Positions 35,865-43,863 of a DNA stretch of 64,000 bases are shown piece by piece. The position numbers and the translations under genes were made by a program. Source of the DNA: Pseudomonas alloputida. GTDB taxonomy: Bacteria; Pseudomonadota; Gammaproteobacteria; Pseudomonadales; Pseudomonadaceae. Each line of letters opens with the position of its first letter. Position 1 is the first letter of the stretch. Location of the stretch: positions 5,367,501-5,431,500 of the forward strand of contig NZ_CP128540.1 of the NCBI RefSeq assembly GCF_021283545.2, read 5' to 3'. Below the pieces are notes generated by a model. That model was not told the origin of the DNA, ran no database searches, and saw nothing but the letters and a program-made list of their open reading frames with translations.

Positions 35865-38255
35865 CTAAAACTCGAAGGTGCTCGACAAACTGACCTGCCG
35901 CGCATCGCCAATCGCCACAAAGTACTGGTTCACCGCCGAGCTGTAATACACCTTGTCGAACAGGTTCTTCACGTTCAGTTGCAGGCGCACGTTGTGTTCG
36001 TCGAGTTTGGTTTCATAAGTGGCAAACGCATCGGCAACGGTATAGCTCGGCAGGTCGAAGGTATTGGTCGCGTTACCCGAACGCTCGCCCACATAACGGG
36101 CGCCGGCACCGAAGCGCAGCCGGTCACTCCCGAACAGGCTGCCAAAGTCATACACCGCCGACAGCGAGCCGCTGTGGCGGGCCACGTTCTGCAGGCGATT
36201 GCCCTCAAGATCAGGGTCCTTGGTGACCTTGGCATCGGTCAGTGCATAGCTGCCGATCAGGCTCCAGCGCTCGCTGAGCTGGCCGGTCACGTCGAGTTCC
36301 ACACCGCGTGAACTGACCTCACCCGCATTGCTGTAGACCGTCTCGCTTGTGACGGCGTCAAAGTTCGAGACCAGTACATTGCGCTTGGTGATATCGAACA
36401 ATGCCAGGGTGCCTGTGATGCGGCCTGGCATGTCGAGCTTGGCGCCCAGCTCCCACGCCTTGCCCTCCTCAGGTGCCACCGAGGAGTCGAGCACGACATT
36501 GCCGGTCAGCGGCGCGATGGTCGAGTTGGGCTTGAACGACTCGCTGTAGCTGCCATAGAACGAGAGCTGGTCGTCGACTTTGTAAACGATACCGGCGTGA
36601 GGTACCCAGGCCTGGCCACTGATGTCGGTATTGGCCTTGAACGGGCGACCGCGGCCAGCGTACTGGTCGTACTGCTGGAAACGCGCACCTGCTACAAGGA
36701 TCCAGTGCTCATCGAGGTGCAGCGCGTCCTGCACGAACAGCGCATCGGTGCGCAGCTTGTCGGTCTGGTCGCTGTCGCTGGCTCGCACGTTGGTGCCCTC
36801 CACTTCCTGCCCGTAGACCGGGTCCAGATAACTGAACGTGGACTGTGGTGTCTGGCGAATCAGGTCACCGCGAAAGATCTTGCGGTCTTCATGGTCAATG
36901 CCGAACAGCAGGTCATGCTGCATCCCCGCCAGCTCGACATTGCCATTGAGGCTCAGGGTCACGAACTGGTCACGGCTCATGGCGTTGTGGGTACCGTCGA
37001 TGCTGCGTGTCAGCGTGCCTTGGGTTTCGTTGACGCCGGTCACGCGAACCTGGCTGGCATCGTAGGTCTCACGATTGAAGCTGTAGCCGAAGTGCAGCTT
37101 CCAGTCATCGGCCAGCTGATGGTCGACTTCCAGGCGATACAGGTCGGAGCGCCCTTCCATGTCGTTGAACGGCTCGTCCAGGCGGCGCGTGGCAGGGATG
37201 TTCAGCGGGTGGCCGTTGTTGCCGAACGCGGTGCCACGGTCGAACGGATAGAGAAATTCACGGTGCTCGTAGGCCAGCACCACCTGGGTGTCTTCGCCCA
37301 GCCAGGCCAGCGACGGCGCCACCAGCGATTCGCGGTGCACGCCGTAGTTACGCCAGTAGTCCTCGTCTTCGTGGTCGACGACCAGGCGGTAGGCGAAGTT
37401 GCTGTCACCCAGTGCGCCCGTGCTGTCGAGCCCGCCACCGCTGCCGTTCTTGCCGCTGCCATAGGTCGAGCCGCGCACGGTCAGGGCGTTGTACTGCTGC
37501 AACTGCGGACGCTTGCTGACCACGTTGATGACCCCACCCGGATCCTGGATACCGTACAGCAGCGAGGCAGGGCCCTTGAGCACTTCGACCCGCTCGGTGC
37601 TGGCGTTGAGGTTGCGACCCTGCACCACGGGCATGCCATCGCGCATGATCGAGCCGTCGCGGTTGTCGCCGAAGCCACGTTTCATAACCGTGTCGGATGT
37701 GCCGCCGAAGTTGTTGCCCTGGGTAATGCCACTGACGTTGGCCAGGGCATCATCGAGGTTGCGCGGGGCCTGGTCGCGGATGACCTGGGCCGGTACCACG
37801 TTGATTGCCTGGGGGATGTCCTGGTTCGGGCCCTGGCCGCGCATGATCGAAGCGCTGGCCGGGGGCTGGTAGCTGTAGTCGTCCAGTTGCGAGGTCACGG
37901 TGGTGGCCTGCAGGCTGAGGGCTCCGGAGGTGTCTGCTGGTTCGAGGGTCAGGGTACGTGCGTCGACGCGGCGCCAGGCCAGCCCAGCGTTGCCCAGCAG
38001 TTGTTGCAGCGCCTGCTCGGCGCTGAACCGGCCATTCAGCGCTGGCGCTTGCACGCCCGGCAGCTCGAGGGTGTAGACCACGCTCTGGCCAGTGGTACGG
38101 CTGAAGGCGTTCAGGGCCTGGGCCAAGGGTTGGGCCGGCTGGGCGAAGGCATAGGCCTGCAGCTGCTCGGCCGCGGTTGCCAGGGGGGCGACAGCGAAGG
38201 CCGGGAGCGCAGCAAGGCCGAACCAGAGAGGGACGCAACGCGGGGTGAACTTCAT
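35865..38255 (-). CDS. TonB-dependent ferrisiderophore receptor with N-terminal signalling (STN) domain
   Basis: It has 796 residues. A signal peptide is cleaved near residue 29. A secretin/TonB N-terminal signalling domain (about 30-108; PLAQALNAFSRTTGQSVVYTL...) is followed by a plug (NVVPAQVIRDQAPRNLDDALANVSGI, VEVLKGPASLLYGIQDPGG) and a 22-strand barrel ending in STFEF. The FoxA/FpvA-like pattern indicates a hydroxamate-type siderophore, but the ligand is not decidable. The signalling domain and the upstream sigma/FecR genes indicate cell-surface signalling. Confidence 0.92.
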   Translation of the reverse strand: MKFTPRCVPLWFGLAALPAFAVAPLATAAEQLQAYAFAQPAQPLAQALNAFSRTTGQSVVYTLELPGVQAPALNGRFSAEQALQQLLGNAGLAWRRVDARTLTLEPADTSGALSLQATTVTSQLDDYSYQPPASASIMRGQGPNQDIPQAINVVPAQVIRDQAPRNLDDALANVSGITQGNNFGGTSDTVMKRGFGDNRDGSIMRDGMPVVQGRNLNASTERVEVLKGPASLLYGIQDPGGVINVVSKRPQLQQYNALTVRGSTYGSGKNGSGGGLDSTGALGDSNFAYRLVVDHEDEDYWRNYGVHRESLVAPSLAWLGEDTQVVLAYEHREFLYPFDRGTAFGNNGHPLNIPATRRLDEPFNDMEGRSDLYRLEVDHQLADDWKLHFGYSFNRETYDASQVRVTGVNETQGTLTRSIDGTHNAMSRDQFVTLSLNGNVELAGMQHDLLFGIDHEDRKIFRGDLIRQTPQSTFSYLDPVYGQEVEGTNVRASDSDQTDKLRTDALFVQDALHLDEHWILVAGARFQQYDQYAGRGRPFKANTDISGQAWVPHAGIVYKVDDQLSFYGSYSESFKPNSTIAPLTGNVVLDSSVAPEEGKAWELGAKLDMPGRITGTLALFDITKRNVLVSNFDAVTSETVYSNAGEVSSRGVELDVTGQLSERWSLIGSYALTDAKVTKDPDLEGNRLQNVARHSGSLSAVYDFGSLFGSDRLRFGAGARYVGERSGNATNTFDLPSYTVADAFATYETKLDEHNVRLQLNVKNLFDKVYYSSAVNQYFVAIGDARQVSLSSTFEF

Positions 38256-38367
38256 GGACGCAGACCTGTGAGGGGGTGATTATTGCGAATCAATCGCACT
38301 TTCACTCATTACACGGATGCCACGTGCTGTTACCTCACCTGTGCCTGGAAATATTTTTGCTGTGGCG

Positions 38368-38418
38368 GCCTCTTCGCGGGTAAACCCGCCCCTACGGGGG
38401 GTTTACCCGTGAAGAGGC
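38368..38418. repeat. Long REP inverted repeat between fecR and the receptor gene
   Basis: GCCTCTTCGCGGGTAAACCC and GGGTTTACCCGTGAAGAGGC form a stem of about 20 bp with few mismatches around a CGCCCCTACGG loop. It lies just after the fecR stop and upstream of the receptor start, where it could end or dampen read-through. Confidence 0.85.
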
Positions 38419-38430
38419 TGGCACAGGCAA

Positions 38431-39411
38431 CTACCGAACCAGGGTCAAACGCCCCAACACGGTCTGCCGTGAAAAACCCATCACCTTGCCCAGCGAATCC
38501 AGCGCCAGCAGCGGCTCGGCCACCGGGAAGCTGCCGCTGACCTTGCGCTGCCCCAGGTCACCATCGAGCAACAGGATACGCCCCGGGTAATAACGCCCAA
38601 GGTCATCGATCACCTGCGCCAGCGGCACCTGGTAATAGTTCAGCCACCCCTGGCGCCAGGCCAGGCGGTTGTCACTGTCCACCGCCAAGGTGTCGCCTAC
38701 CCTACCTGCGCGGTAGGTCAGCTGCTGGTTGGCAGTCAGTTCTCGCGCCACAGTGCCCTGCGCGGGGCTGACGCCCACACGCCCGCTGCGCACCGTCACC
38801 TGGGCGCCCTCGCCTTGCTCACGCACCTCGAACTGGGTGCCGAGCACCCGCACTTCGCCGCCGGCAGCTTCCACCAGGAACGGCTCACCGGTATGGGTAA
38901 CCTCGAAGAACGCCGCGCCATGCAGCAACCGCACACGGCGCTCACCCTGGGCGAAATCGACCGCAATGGCGCTACCTGCATCAAGCGTCACCTGTGACTG
39001 GTCGGCCAAAATCACCTGGCGAATCTGCCCGGTACTGCTGTAGTCCGCCTGCAGGTCCTGCAACCAGTACCCCGGGTGCCAACCACCAGCGACGCCCACG
39101 GCCAGCACCAGGCAGGCTGCCAACGCCAGGCCTGCCACCCGCCGCCAGCCACCACGCGCCGGTGGTCTGGCCATGGCATCGAGGTAGCGCTGCAGGGCGT
39201 CCTGCTCTTCGTCCGCCAGCCGCGCCGCCGGGGCGGCGCTTTTCTGCCAAAGCACCTGGGCCTGGTCGTAGGCTGCGCGGTGTGCGGGGTCGGCCAGCAA
39301 CCAGCGCTTGAATGCCGCCCCTTCGGCTTGCCCGGGTTGCTCGTTGATCCGGTTGAACCATTGCAGGGCAGCCTGGAACTGCGCTTCGGTGATCGGCGGT
39401 AAACGGCTCAT
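38431..39411 (-). CDS. FecR-like anti-sigma regulator
   Basis: This membrane protein relays receptor occupancy to the ECF sigma factor. It has 326 residues: an N-terminal cytoplasmic DUF4880 domain (FNRINEQPGQAEGAAFKRWLL), one transmembrane helix at about residues 88-106, and a periplasmic FecR domain plus a secretin-like C-terminal end. The open frame runs upstream to 39471. The ATG at 39411 has GGAG upstream and overlaps the sigma stop in ATGA. Confidence 0.9.
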   Translation of the reverse strand: MSRLPPITEAQFQAALQWFNRINEQPGQAEGAAFKRWLLADPAHRAAYDQAQVLWQKSAAPAARLADEEQDALQRYLDAMARPPARGGWRRVAGLALAACLVLAVGVAGGWHPGYWLQDLQADYSSTGQIRQVILADQSQVTLDAGSAIAVDFAQGERRVRLLHGAAFFEVTHTGEPFLVEAAGGEVRVLGTQFEVREQGEGAQVTVRSGRVGVSPAQGTVARELTANQQLTYRAGRVGDTLAVDSDNRLAWRQGWLNYYQVPLAQVIDDLGRYYPGRILLLDGDLGQRKVSGSFPVAEPLLALDSLGKVMGFSRQTVLGRLTLVR

Positions 39412-39992
39412 CGACGGGCGCTCCCTGGCCGGCGTGGGGTGGACGCGGGCTCGGCAACACTCGCCTTGCACGCTTCAAGGGCGCGCATCATATGCTTTTC
39501 CACGGCGCTCTGTGACAGCTGCATGGCTTTGGCGATCTCGCTGTACTTGCAGCCGTGAATGCGGTTGAGCAGGAAGATCTGCCGGGTGCGCTCGGGCAAG
39601 GCACGCAAGGTGGCCTCGATACGCTGCAAGTCGTGGTCGACCTCCACGGCCTGCTCAGGGGCCTGGGCCAGGCTCGCCTCGCTCACCGGCACAGCGGCTT
39701 CGGCTACGCGTTCGCGGCTACTTTCGCTGCGCAGGTGGTCTATGGCCAGGTTGCCCGCGCAACGCAGCAGGTAAGTGTCCAGCGCCTCGACCTTGACCTC
39801 GGGGCGACGCCAGAAACGAAGGAACAATTCCTGGACCAGGTCCGAAGCGGTGGCGCGGCAGCCGACCCGACGGCTTACCAACGCCTCCATACGCGCACGC
39901 TGGGCCTGGAACACCTGGACGAAACGTGCACGTGCGCCTGCGCTGTCAGCGTGAGGCTCGATGATATCCCCTGGCTCGCTCACGGGGGTCAC
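39408..39992 (-). CDS. ECF sigma factor, FecI-like
   Basis: This iron-starvation sigma factor is predicted to drive the downstream receptor gene. It has 194 residues with region 2 (ATASDLVQELFLRFWRRPE...NLAIDHLRSE) and region 4 (LPERTRQIFLLNRIHGCKYSEIAKAMQLSQSAVEKHMMRAL). A GTG at 39992 overlaps the DUF3325 stop (GTGA). A second GTG at 39983 is possible. No strong ribosome site was seen, so translation is probably coupled. Confidence 0.88.
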   Translation of the reverse strand: MTPVSEPGDIIEPHADSAGARARFVQVFQAQRARMEALVSRRVGCRATASDLVQELFLRFWRRPEVKVEALDTYLLRCAGNLAIDHLRSESSRERVAEAAVPVSEASLAQAPEQAVEVDHDLQRIEATLRALPERTRQIFLLNRIHGCKYSEIAKAMQLSQSAVEKHMMRALEACKASVAEPASTPRRPGSARR

Positions 39993-40315
39993 ACGGCAAA
40001 CACGGCGAGCATCGGGCCCAGCACCACGCTGACGGCGGCCAGGCCCAGCAGCAGACGAGGCTGGTAGGGCAGGCCGAACACCCACAGTGTTACCCCGGCC
40101 ATCATCACCGCGGTCCACTCCACCAGGCCGAGGGCCCAGCCACGCTGGTGCACGCTGAGCACCAGCGACAGTATCAGCAGCAGCCAACCTGCAAAACGCA
40201 ACAGGTGCAAGTGGCGCGGGCGCGGCTTGCGCCCAAGCAAGTCGCTGAAATGCTTTTCCATCGCCAGGCAAAGGGCAACTAAGCCTGCAAAGGCGATCAG
40301 TGCGTTACCCAGCAT
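39989..40315 (-). CDS. DUF3325 small membrane protein
   Basis: It has 108 residues with three or four transmembrane helices and a basic loop (GRKPRPRHLHLLRF). DUF3325 proteins usually sit next to PepSY reductases in iron-uptake operons, and their job is unknown. The start overlaps the PepSY stop (TGATG) and the stop overlaps the sigma start. Confidence 0.85.
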   Translation of the reverse strand: MLGNALIAFAGLVALCLAMEKHFSDLLGRKPRPRHLHLLRFAGWLLLILSLVLSVHQRGWALGLVEWTAVMMAGVTLWVFGLPYQPRLLLGLAAVSVVLGPMLAVFAV

Positions 40316-41892
40316 CAGCTCGCCCCCAACGTTTCAATGCTCGGTTTTTTTGCCGCACGTGCCGCGCGCTTGGCTACGGGCGTGGGGCTGACCAGCATCT
40401 TGCGAGCCAGCCAGGCCAGAAACAGGCCGGTCCCCAGGGCTGTCAGATCGAAGCCGGCCATGGCCCAGTCGCCCTCCAGTACCGAATGGTTCAAGCCCCG
40501 GTCAGTCGTCAGGCCATTGGGCAACGGCAGCAGCGCGAAGGCCAGCGCCCCCAGCGCCAGTTGCTCGCCCCAGGCCTTGCGCCCGCTACGCAGCACGGCG
40601 TGCACCAGCGACAGGCCCCAGGCGATGAAGAAAGCATTGACCTCCCAGTCGGCGCGGCCTTCGACAGCCATGGGCACCAGGCGGTTGGCCCAGAAGAAGC
40701 TCGCCACCGCCAGCAACAAGCCGCTCATGCTGGCAATATTGAGCACTTCGACCAAACGCAGCTCACCTGGCATATGCCCGTTCTTGGCGTGCTTGAGCTG
40801 GCGCTTGCCCAACCACATCACCAACCCGGTACCAATCACCGCAGTACCGGCCACGCCAAAGAAGAAGTACAGCCAGCGCAGCCAAGGCCCGGCAAAGTTA
40901 CCCATGTGCAGGCCGGCGAAACTGAAGGCGGTCATCATTACCCCGCTCTCTGGCTTGCCCTGGCTCAACAGCGCACCACTGGCCCCATCGAATGTCCAGT
41001 TGGCGCTACGCCGATAAGCCACGTGGTCGGCTGCCGATTGGGTGAAGGTAACGCGGGCATTGCTGTCGCCCGGGTTCTGCACCTGGATGTTGCCGACACG
41101 CGCCCCCGGCTGCAGCTCCTGCACCTTGGCGTACAGGCTCGGCAGCGCTACCAGCGGCGTGGCCACCTGGGCCGCCTTGGGCGCATCGTTGCGGCCAAAC
41201 AGGTCGTTGAAGTACTTGTCGGTGTCATTGCCGTAGCTGGCCATGATGCCCGCCGGCATCACCATGTACATGAACAGCACCAGGCTGCTGTAGCTGATCA
41301 TCAGGTGAAACGGCAGCACCAGCACGCCGATGGCATTGTGCCCGTCCAGCCAGGAACGCTGCCCCTTGCCAGGGCGGAAGGTGAAGAACTCCTTGAAGAT
41401 CTTCTTGTGGGTAATGATGCCGGTGACCAACCCCAGCAGCATGATGAAAGCGCAGAACGTCGAGAGCCAACGGCCAACCGGGTAAGGCATCTGAAGCTGG
41501 AAGTGAAAGCGGTAGAAGAACTCACCACCGCGGCTGTCACGTGCTTCCACCGGCTGGCCGGTCTGGGTATCGAGGGTTTTCCTGACGAAGCCACGCGGGC
41601 CGCCACTGGGGTCGCGGTACCCCACACTCAAGGCGGCCTCCCGTTCGTTCGGCATGCGAATGAACCAGGTACTCGAATGCCCTGCATTGTCCTGCAGGTA
41701 ACGTTGAGCGACCGCCAGGCTATTGATCGGGTCCAGGGCATGGCTGCGCACTTCAGGTTGCGACCAATGAGTGATTTCTTCCTTGAAGTACGACAGCGTG
41801 CCGGTAAGGAAGATGGCGAACAACAGCCAGCCGAAGATCAGGCCGGTCCAGGTGTGCAGCCAGGCCATGGCCTGGCGGAAGCCTTCTTTCAT
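40315..41892 (-). CDS. PepSY-domain membrane protein, probable periplasmic ferrisiderophore reductase
   Basis: It has 525 residues with an N-terminal helix (HTWTGLIFGWLLFAIFLTG), a periplasmic PepSY domain, and several helices with conserved histidines (FHFQLQMPY, FAGLHMGNFAG). This is the layout of FoxB/FpvG/PiuB-type proteins that reduce ferric siderophores. The open frame upstream to 42240 lies in the DUF3649 gene. The ATG at 41892 overlaps the DUF3649 stop (ATGA). Confidence 0.9.
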   Translation of the reverse strand: MKEGFRQAMAWLHTWTGLIFGWLLFAIFLTGTLSYFKEEITHWSQPEVRSHALDPINSLAVAQRYLQDNAGHSSTWFIRMPNEREAALSVGYRDPSGGPRGFVRKTLDTQTGQPVEARDSRGGEFFYRFHFQLQMPYPVGRWLSTFCAFIMLLGLVTGIITHKKIFKEFFTFRPGKGQRSWLDGHNAIGVLVLPFHLMISYSSLVLFMYMVMPAGIMASYGNDTDKYFNDLFGRNDAPKAAQVATPLVALPSLYAKVQELQPGARVGNIQVQNPGDSNARVTFTQSAADHVAYRRSANWTFDGASGALLSQGKPESGVMMTAFSFAGLHMGNFAGPWLRWLYFFFGVAGTAVIGTGLVMWLGKRQLKHAKNGHMPGELRLVEVLNIASMSGLLLAVASFFWANRLVPMAVEGRADWEVNAFFIAWGLSLVHAVLRSGRKAWGEQLALGALAFALLPLPNGLTTDRGLNHSVLEGDWAMAGFDLTALGTGLFLAWLARKMLVSPTPVAKRAARAAKKPSIETLGAS

Positions 41893-42194
41893 GCGTTTTT
41901 CATCCAGTAGGCAACGCCGCTGATCACGCCCAGCAGCAGGCTTGGCGCCAATACGCCCAACCAGGCACGCCAGGCGCTGCGGCAGGCGAAACACCAGATG
42001 AACGCCAGCAGGTAGAAGACGAACGACAGCAGCAGGCCGGTGAGCGTGGCATCGACCTTTGGCAACGGCGCCAGCAAGGCAATACAGACACTGGCCATCG
42101 ACGCCAGCAAGTAGCCGCCCAGCAGCGCGGCCAGGCTGCGTGAGGCAACGCCCAGCCGGTAACTGAACGGGAGGCCGGCGGTTTTGCGCGTCAT
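41889..42194 (-). CDS. DUF3649 small membrane protein
   Basis: It has 101 residues with three transmembrane helices and a short cytoplasmic N-terminus (MTRKTAGLPFSYRLGVASRS). DUF3649 proteins accompany PepSY and DUF3325 proteins in iron operons, with unknown function. It is the first gene of the minus-strand unit, downstream of the Fur-box-like site. Confidence 0.85.
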   Translation of the reverse strand: MTRKTAGLPFSYRLGVASRSLAALLGGYLLASMASVCIALLAPLPKVDATLTGLLLSFVFYLLAFIWCFACRSAWRAWLGVLAPSLLLGVISGVAYWMKNA

Positions 42195-42229
42195 GGCGAA
42201 GGTCCGGGCGTTTTCGGGGTTGCAATACT

Positions 42230-42248
42230 AATGATTTCAATTCTCATA
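42230..42248. promoter_or_regulatory. Fur-box-like site between the two iron-signalling operons
   Basis: AATGATTTCAATTCTCATA resembles the Fur consensus built from NAT(A/T)AT units. It lies 36 bases from the DUF3649 start and about 104 bases from the fecI start, so it could repress both divergent promoters when iron is plentiful. Confidence 0.65.
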
Positions 42249-42351
42249 AGCAAAGCCTGCTGACAGGTGACGATTGCCGAAACAGACGGCCACCCATACA
42301 ATGCGAACAATTCTTACTACCAGTTGCGCTGTCATGCGCCGGAGTATCACG

Positions 42352-42846
42352 GTGACCAGCGCGCTTACATCGACGGTCGAAGGCCTTTACCACGCACACC
42401 ACAACTGGCTCACCGGCTGGTTGCGTCGCCGTCTGGGCTGCCCGCACAGCGCCGCCGATCTGGCCCAGGACACCTACATGCGCCTGCTCCAGGCGCGCGA
42501 GGCGCCCCAGTTGGTGGAGCCGCGTGCGTTTCTTGCCACCGTAGCCAAACGCGTATTGTGTAACCACTTCCGCCGCCAGGAACTGGAGCGTGCCTACCTG
42601 CAAGCGCTCGCACAGGTCCCGGAAGAGGTCGCGCCGTGCGAGGAACAGAAGGCGATCATCTTCGAGACATTGCTAGCGCTCGACCACTTGCTGGACGGCC
42701 TTCCACCGTTGGTCAAACGCGCCTTCCTGCTGGCCCAGGTCGACGGCCTGGGCCAAGGCGAAATCGCTCGCGAACTGGGCATTTCGCTGGCCACGGTCAA
42801 GCGCTACCTGAACAAGGCAGCCATGCGCTGCTACTTCGCGCTGTGA
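42352..42846 (+). CDS. fecI: ECF sigma factor FecI
   Basis: This iron-starvation sigma factor has 164 residues: region 2 (AADLAQDTYMRLLQ...FLATVAKRVLCNHFRRQELE) and region 4 (LPPLVKRAFLLAQVDGLGQGEIARELGISLATVKRYLNKA), the closest match being FecI. In-frame ATGs upstream at 42274 and 42334 lack ribosome sites. The GTG at 42352 has GGAG at seven bases and gives the usual short N-terminus. The stop overlaps the fecR start (GTGA). Confidence 0.9.
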   Translation: MTSALTSTVEGLYHAHHNWLTGWLRRRLGCPHSAADLAQDTYMRLLQAREAPQLVEPRAFLATVAKRVLCNHFRRQELERAYLQALAQVPEEVAPCEEQKAIIFETLLALDHLLDGLPPLVKRAFLLAQVDGLGQGEIARELGISLATVKRYLNKAAMRCYFAL

Positions 42847-43769
42847 ACGCCTCGTTTTCCCCGCTGGTGGCGGAACAGGCCGTGCATTGGTTGATCGAGT
42901 CGCAAGGTGATGACTTCGGCCAGGCGCAACAGCTGGCGTTCGACCACTGGTTGCAGGCCGACCTGGAGCATCAGCGGGCCTGGGCGCATATCCAACAGGT
43001 CAACCAACGCTTGCGTGGGGTGTCCTCGCCGGTGGTGCACGCAACGCTGCAAGCCCCGCAATCTTCAGCCCGGCGTCGGGCGCTCAAGGCCTTGCTGCTG
43101 GTCGGTATGGCCAGTGCCACGGGGCTTGGCCTGCAACAGCACAACCCCCTTCCCGGGATGATGGCCGACTACCGCAGCCCGGTCGGTCAGCGCCGACGCA
43201 TGCAACTGGGCGACGGCAGCGTGCTGCAACTCAACACCCGCAGCGCCGCCGATGTGCGTTTCGACGGGCAGCAGCGGTTGGTGCACCTGTTCGAGGGCGA
43301 ACTGGCACTGCAAGTGGCCAGCGATGCACGGCCGCTGCAGCTACGTACTGGTGAGGGTGTATTGTACCTGGACAGCGGGCGCTTCAACGTACGCCAGTTC
43401 GACGGGTATAGCCTGGTGTCGGTGTTCGAAGGCGGGGCCAGCGCACATGGGCAGCCGCTCATGGCCGGGCAACAGGCACGCTTCACCGGCGCCTGGCGCT
43501 CGGTGTCGGCACTCGACCGCAATGTCGGCGCCTGGGTCGACGGCATGCTGGTGGCCTCGCAGATGCGCCTGGCAGACTTCCTTGCCGAACTCGGGCGCTA
43601 TCGCCATGGGCAGTTGGGGTGCAGCGAGCAGGTTGCCGACTTGCGCATTTCTGGGTCGTATCCGTTGGATGACAGTGAGCGCATCCTGCAAATGCTGGAA
43701 GTGGCGTTGCCGGTGCGTGTGAAGCAGTTCACCCGCTACTGGGTGACGGTCGAGCCCAAAATCAGTTAG
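42843..43769 (+). CDS. fecR: FecR anti-sigma regulator
   Basis: It has 308 residues: an N-terminal DUF4880 domain (HWLIESQGDDFGQAQQLAFDHWL), a membrane segment at about residues 82-95, then a periplasmic FecR domain (RRRMQLGDGSVLQLNTRSAADV) and a C-terminal STN-like end. It starts with GTG overlapping the fecI stop. The open frame upstream from 42636 is only a shadow within fecI. Confidence 0.9.
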   Translation: MNASFSPLVAEQAVHWLIESQGDDFGQAQQLAFDHWLQADLEHQRAWAHIQQVNQRLRGVSSPVVHATLQAPQSSARRRALKALLLVGMASATGLGLQQHNPLPGMMADYRSPVGQRRRMQLGDGSVLQLNTRSAADVRFDGQQRLVHLFEGELALQVASDARPLQLRTGEGVLYLDSGRFNVRQFDGYSLVSVFEGGASAHGQPLMAGQQARFTGAWRSVSALDRNVGAWVDGMLVASQMRLADFLAELGRYRHGQLGCSEQVADLRISGSYPLDDSERILQMLEVALPVRVKQFTRYWVTVEPKIS

Positions 43770-43863
43770 CGCCAGCAAAGGCGAAATATTTTCATATCGA
43801 CTGAGCCATTTTCCCAACCTCGCGTGACAGACACGGCAGAAGCCCTCTCTCAGGACCCGACCC

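Noticed and set aside
36597..38279. A 560-codon plus-strand frame opposite the first TonB receptor
   Set aside because: Antisense shadow; the minus-strand receptor has a full domain set.
38275..38300. Possible Fur box before the first TonB receptor (ATTATTGCGAATCAATC)
   Set aside because: Too few matches to the consensus; expression is more likely through the adjacent sigma factor.
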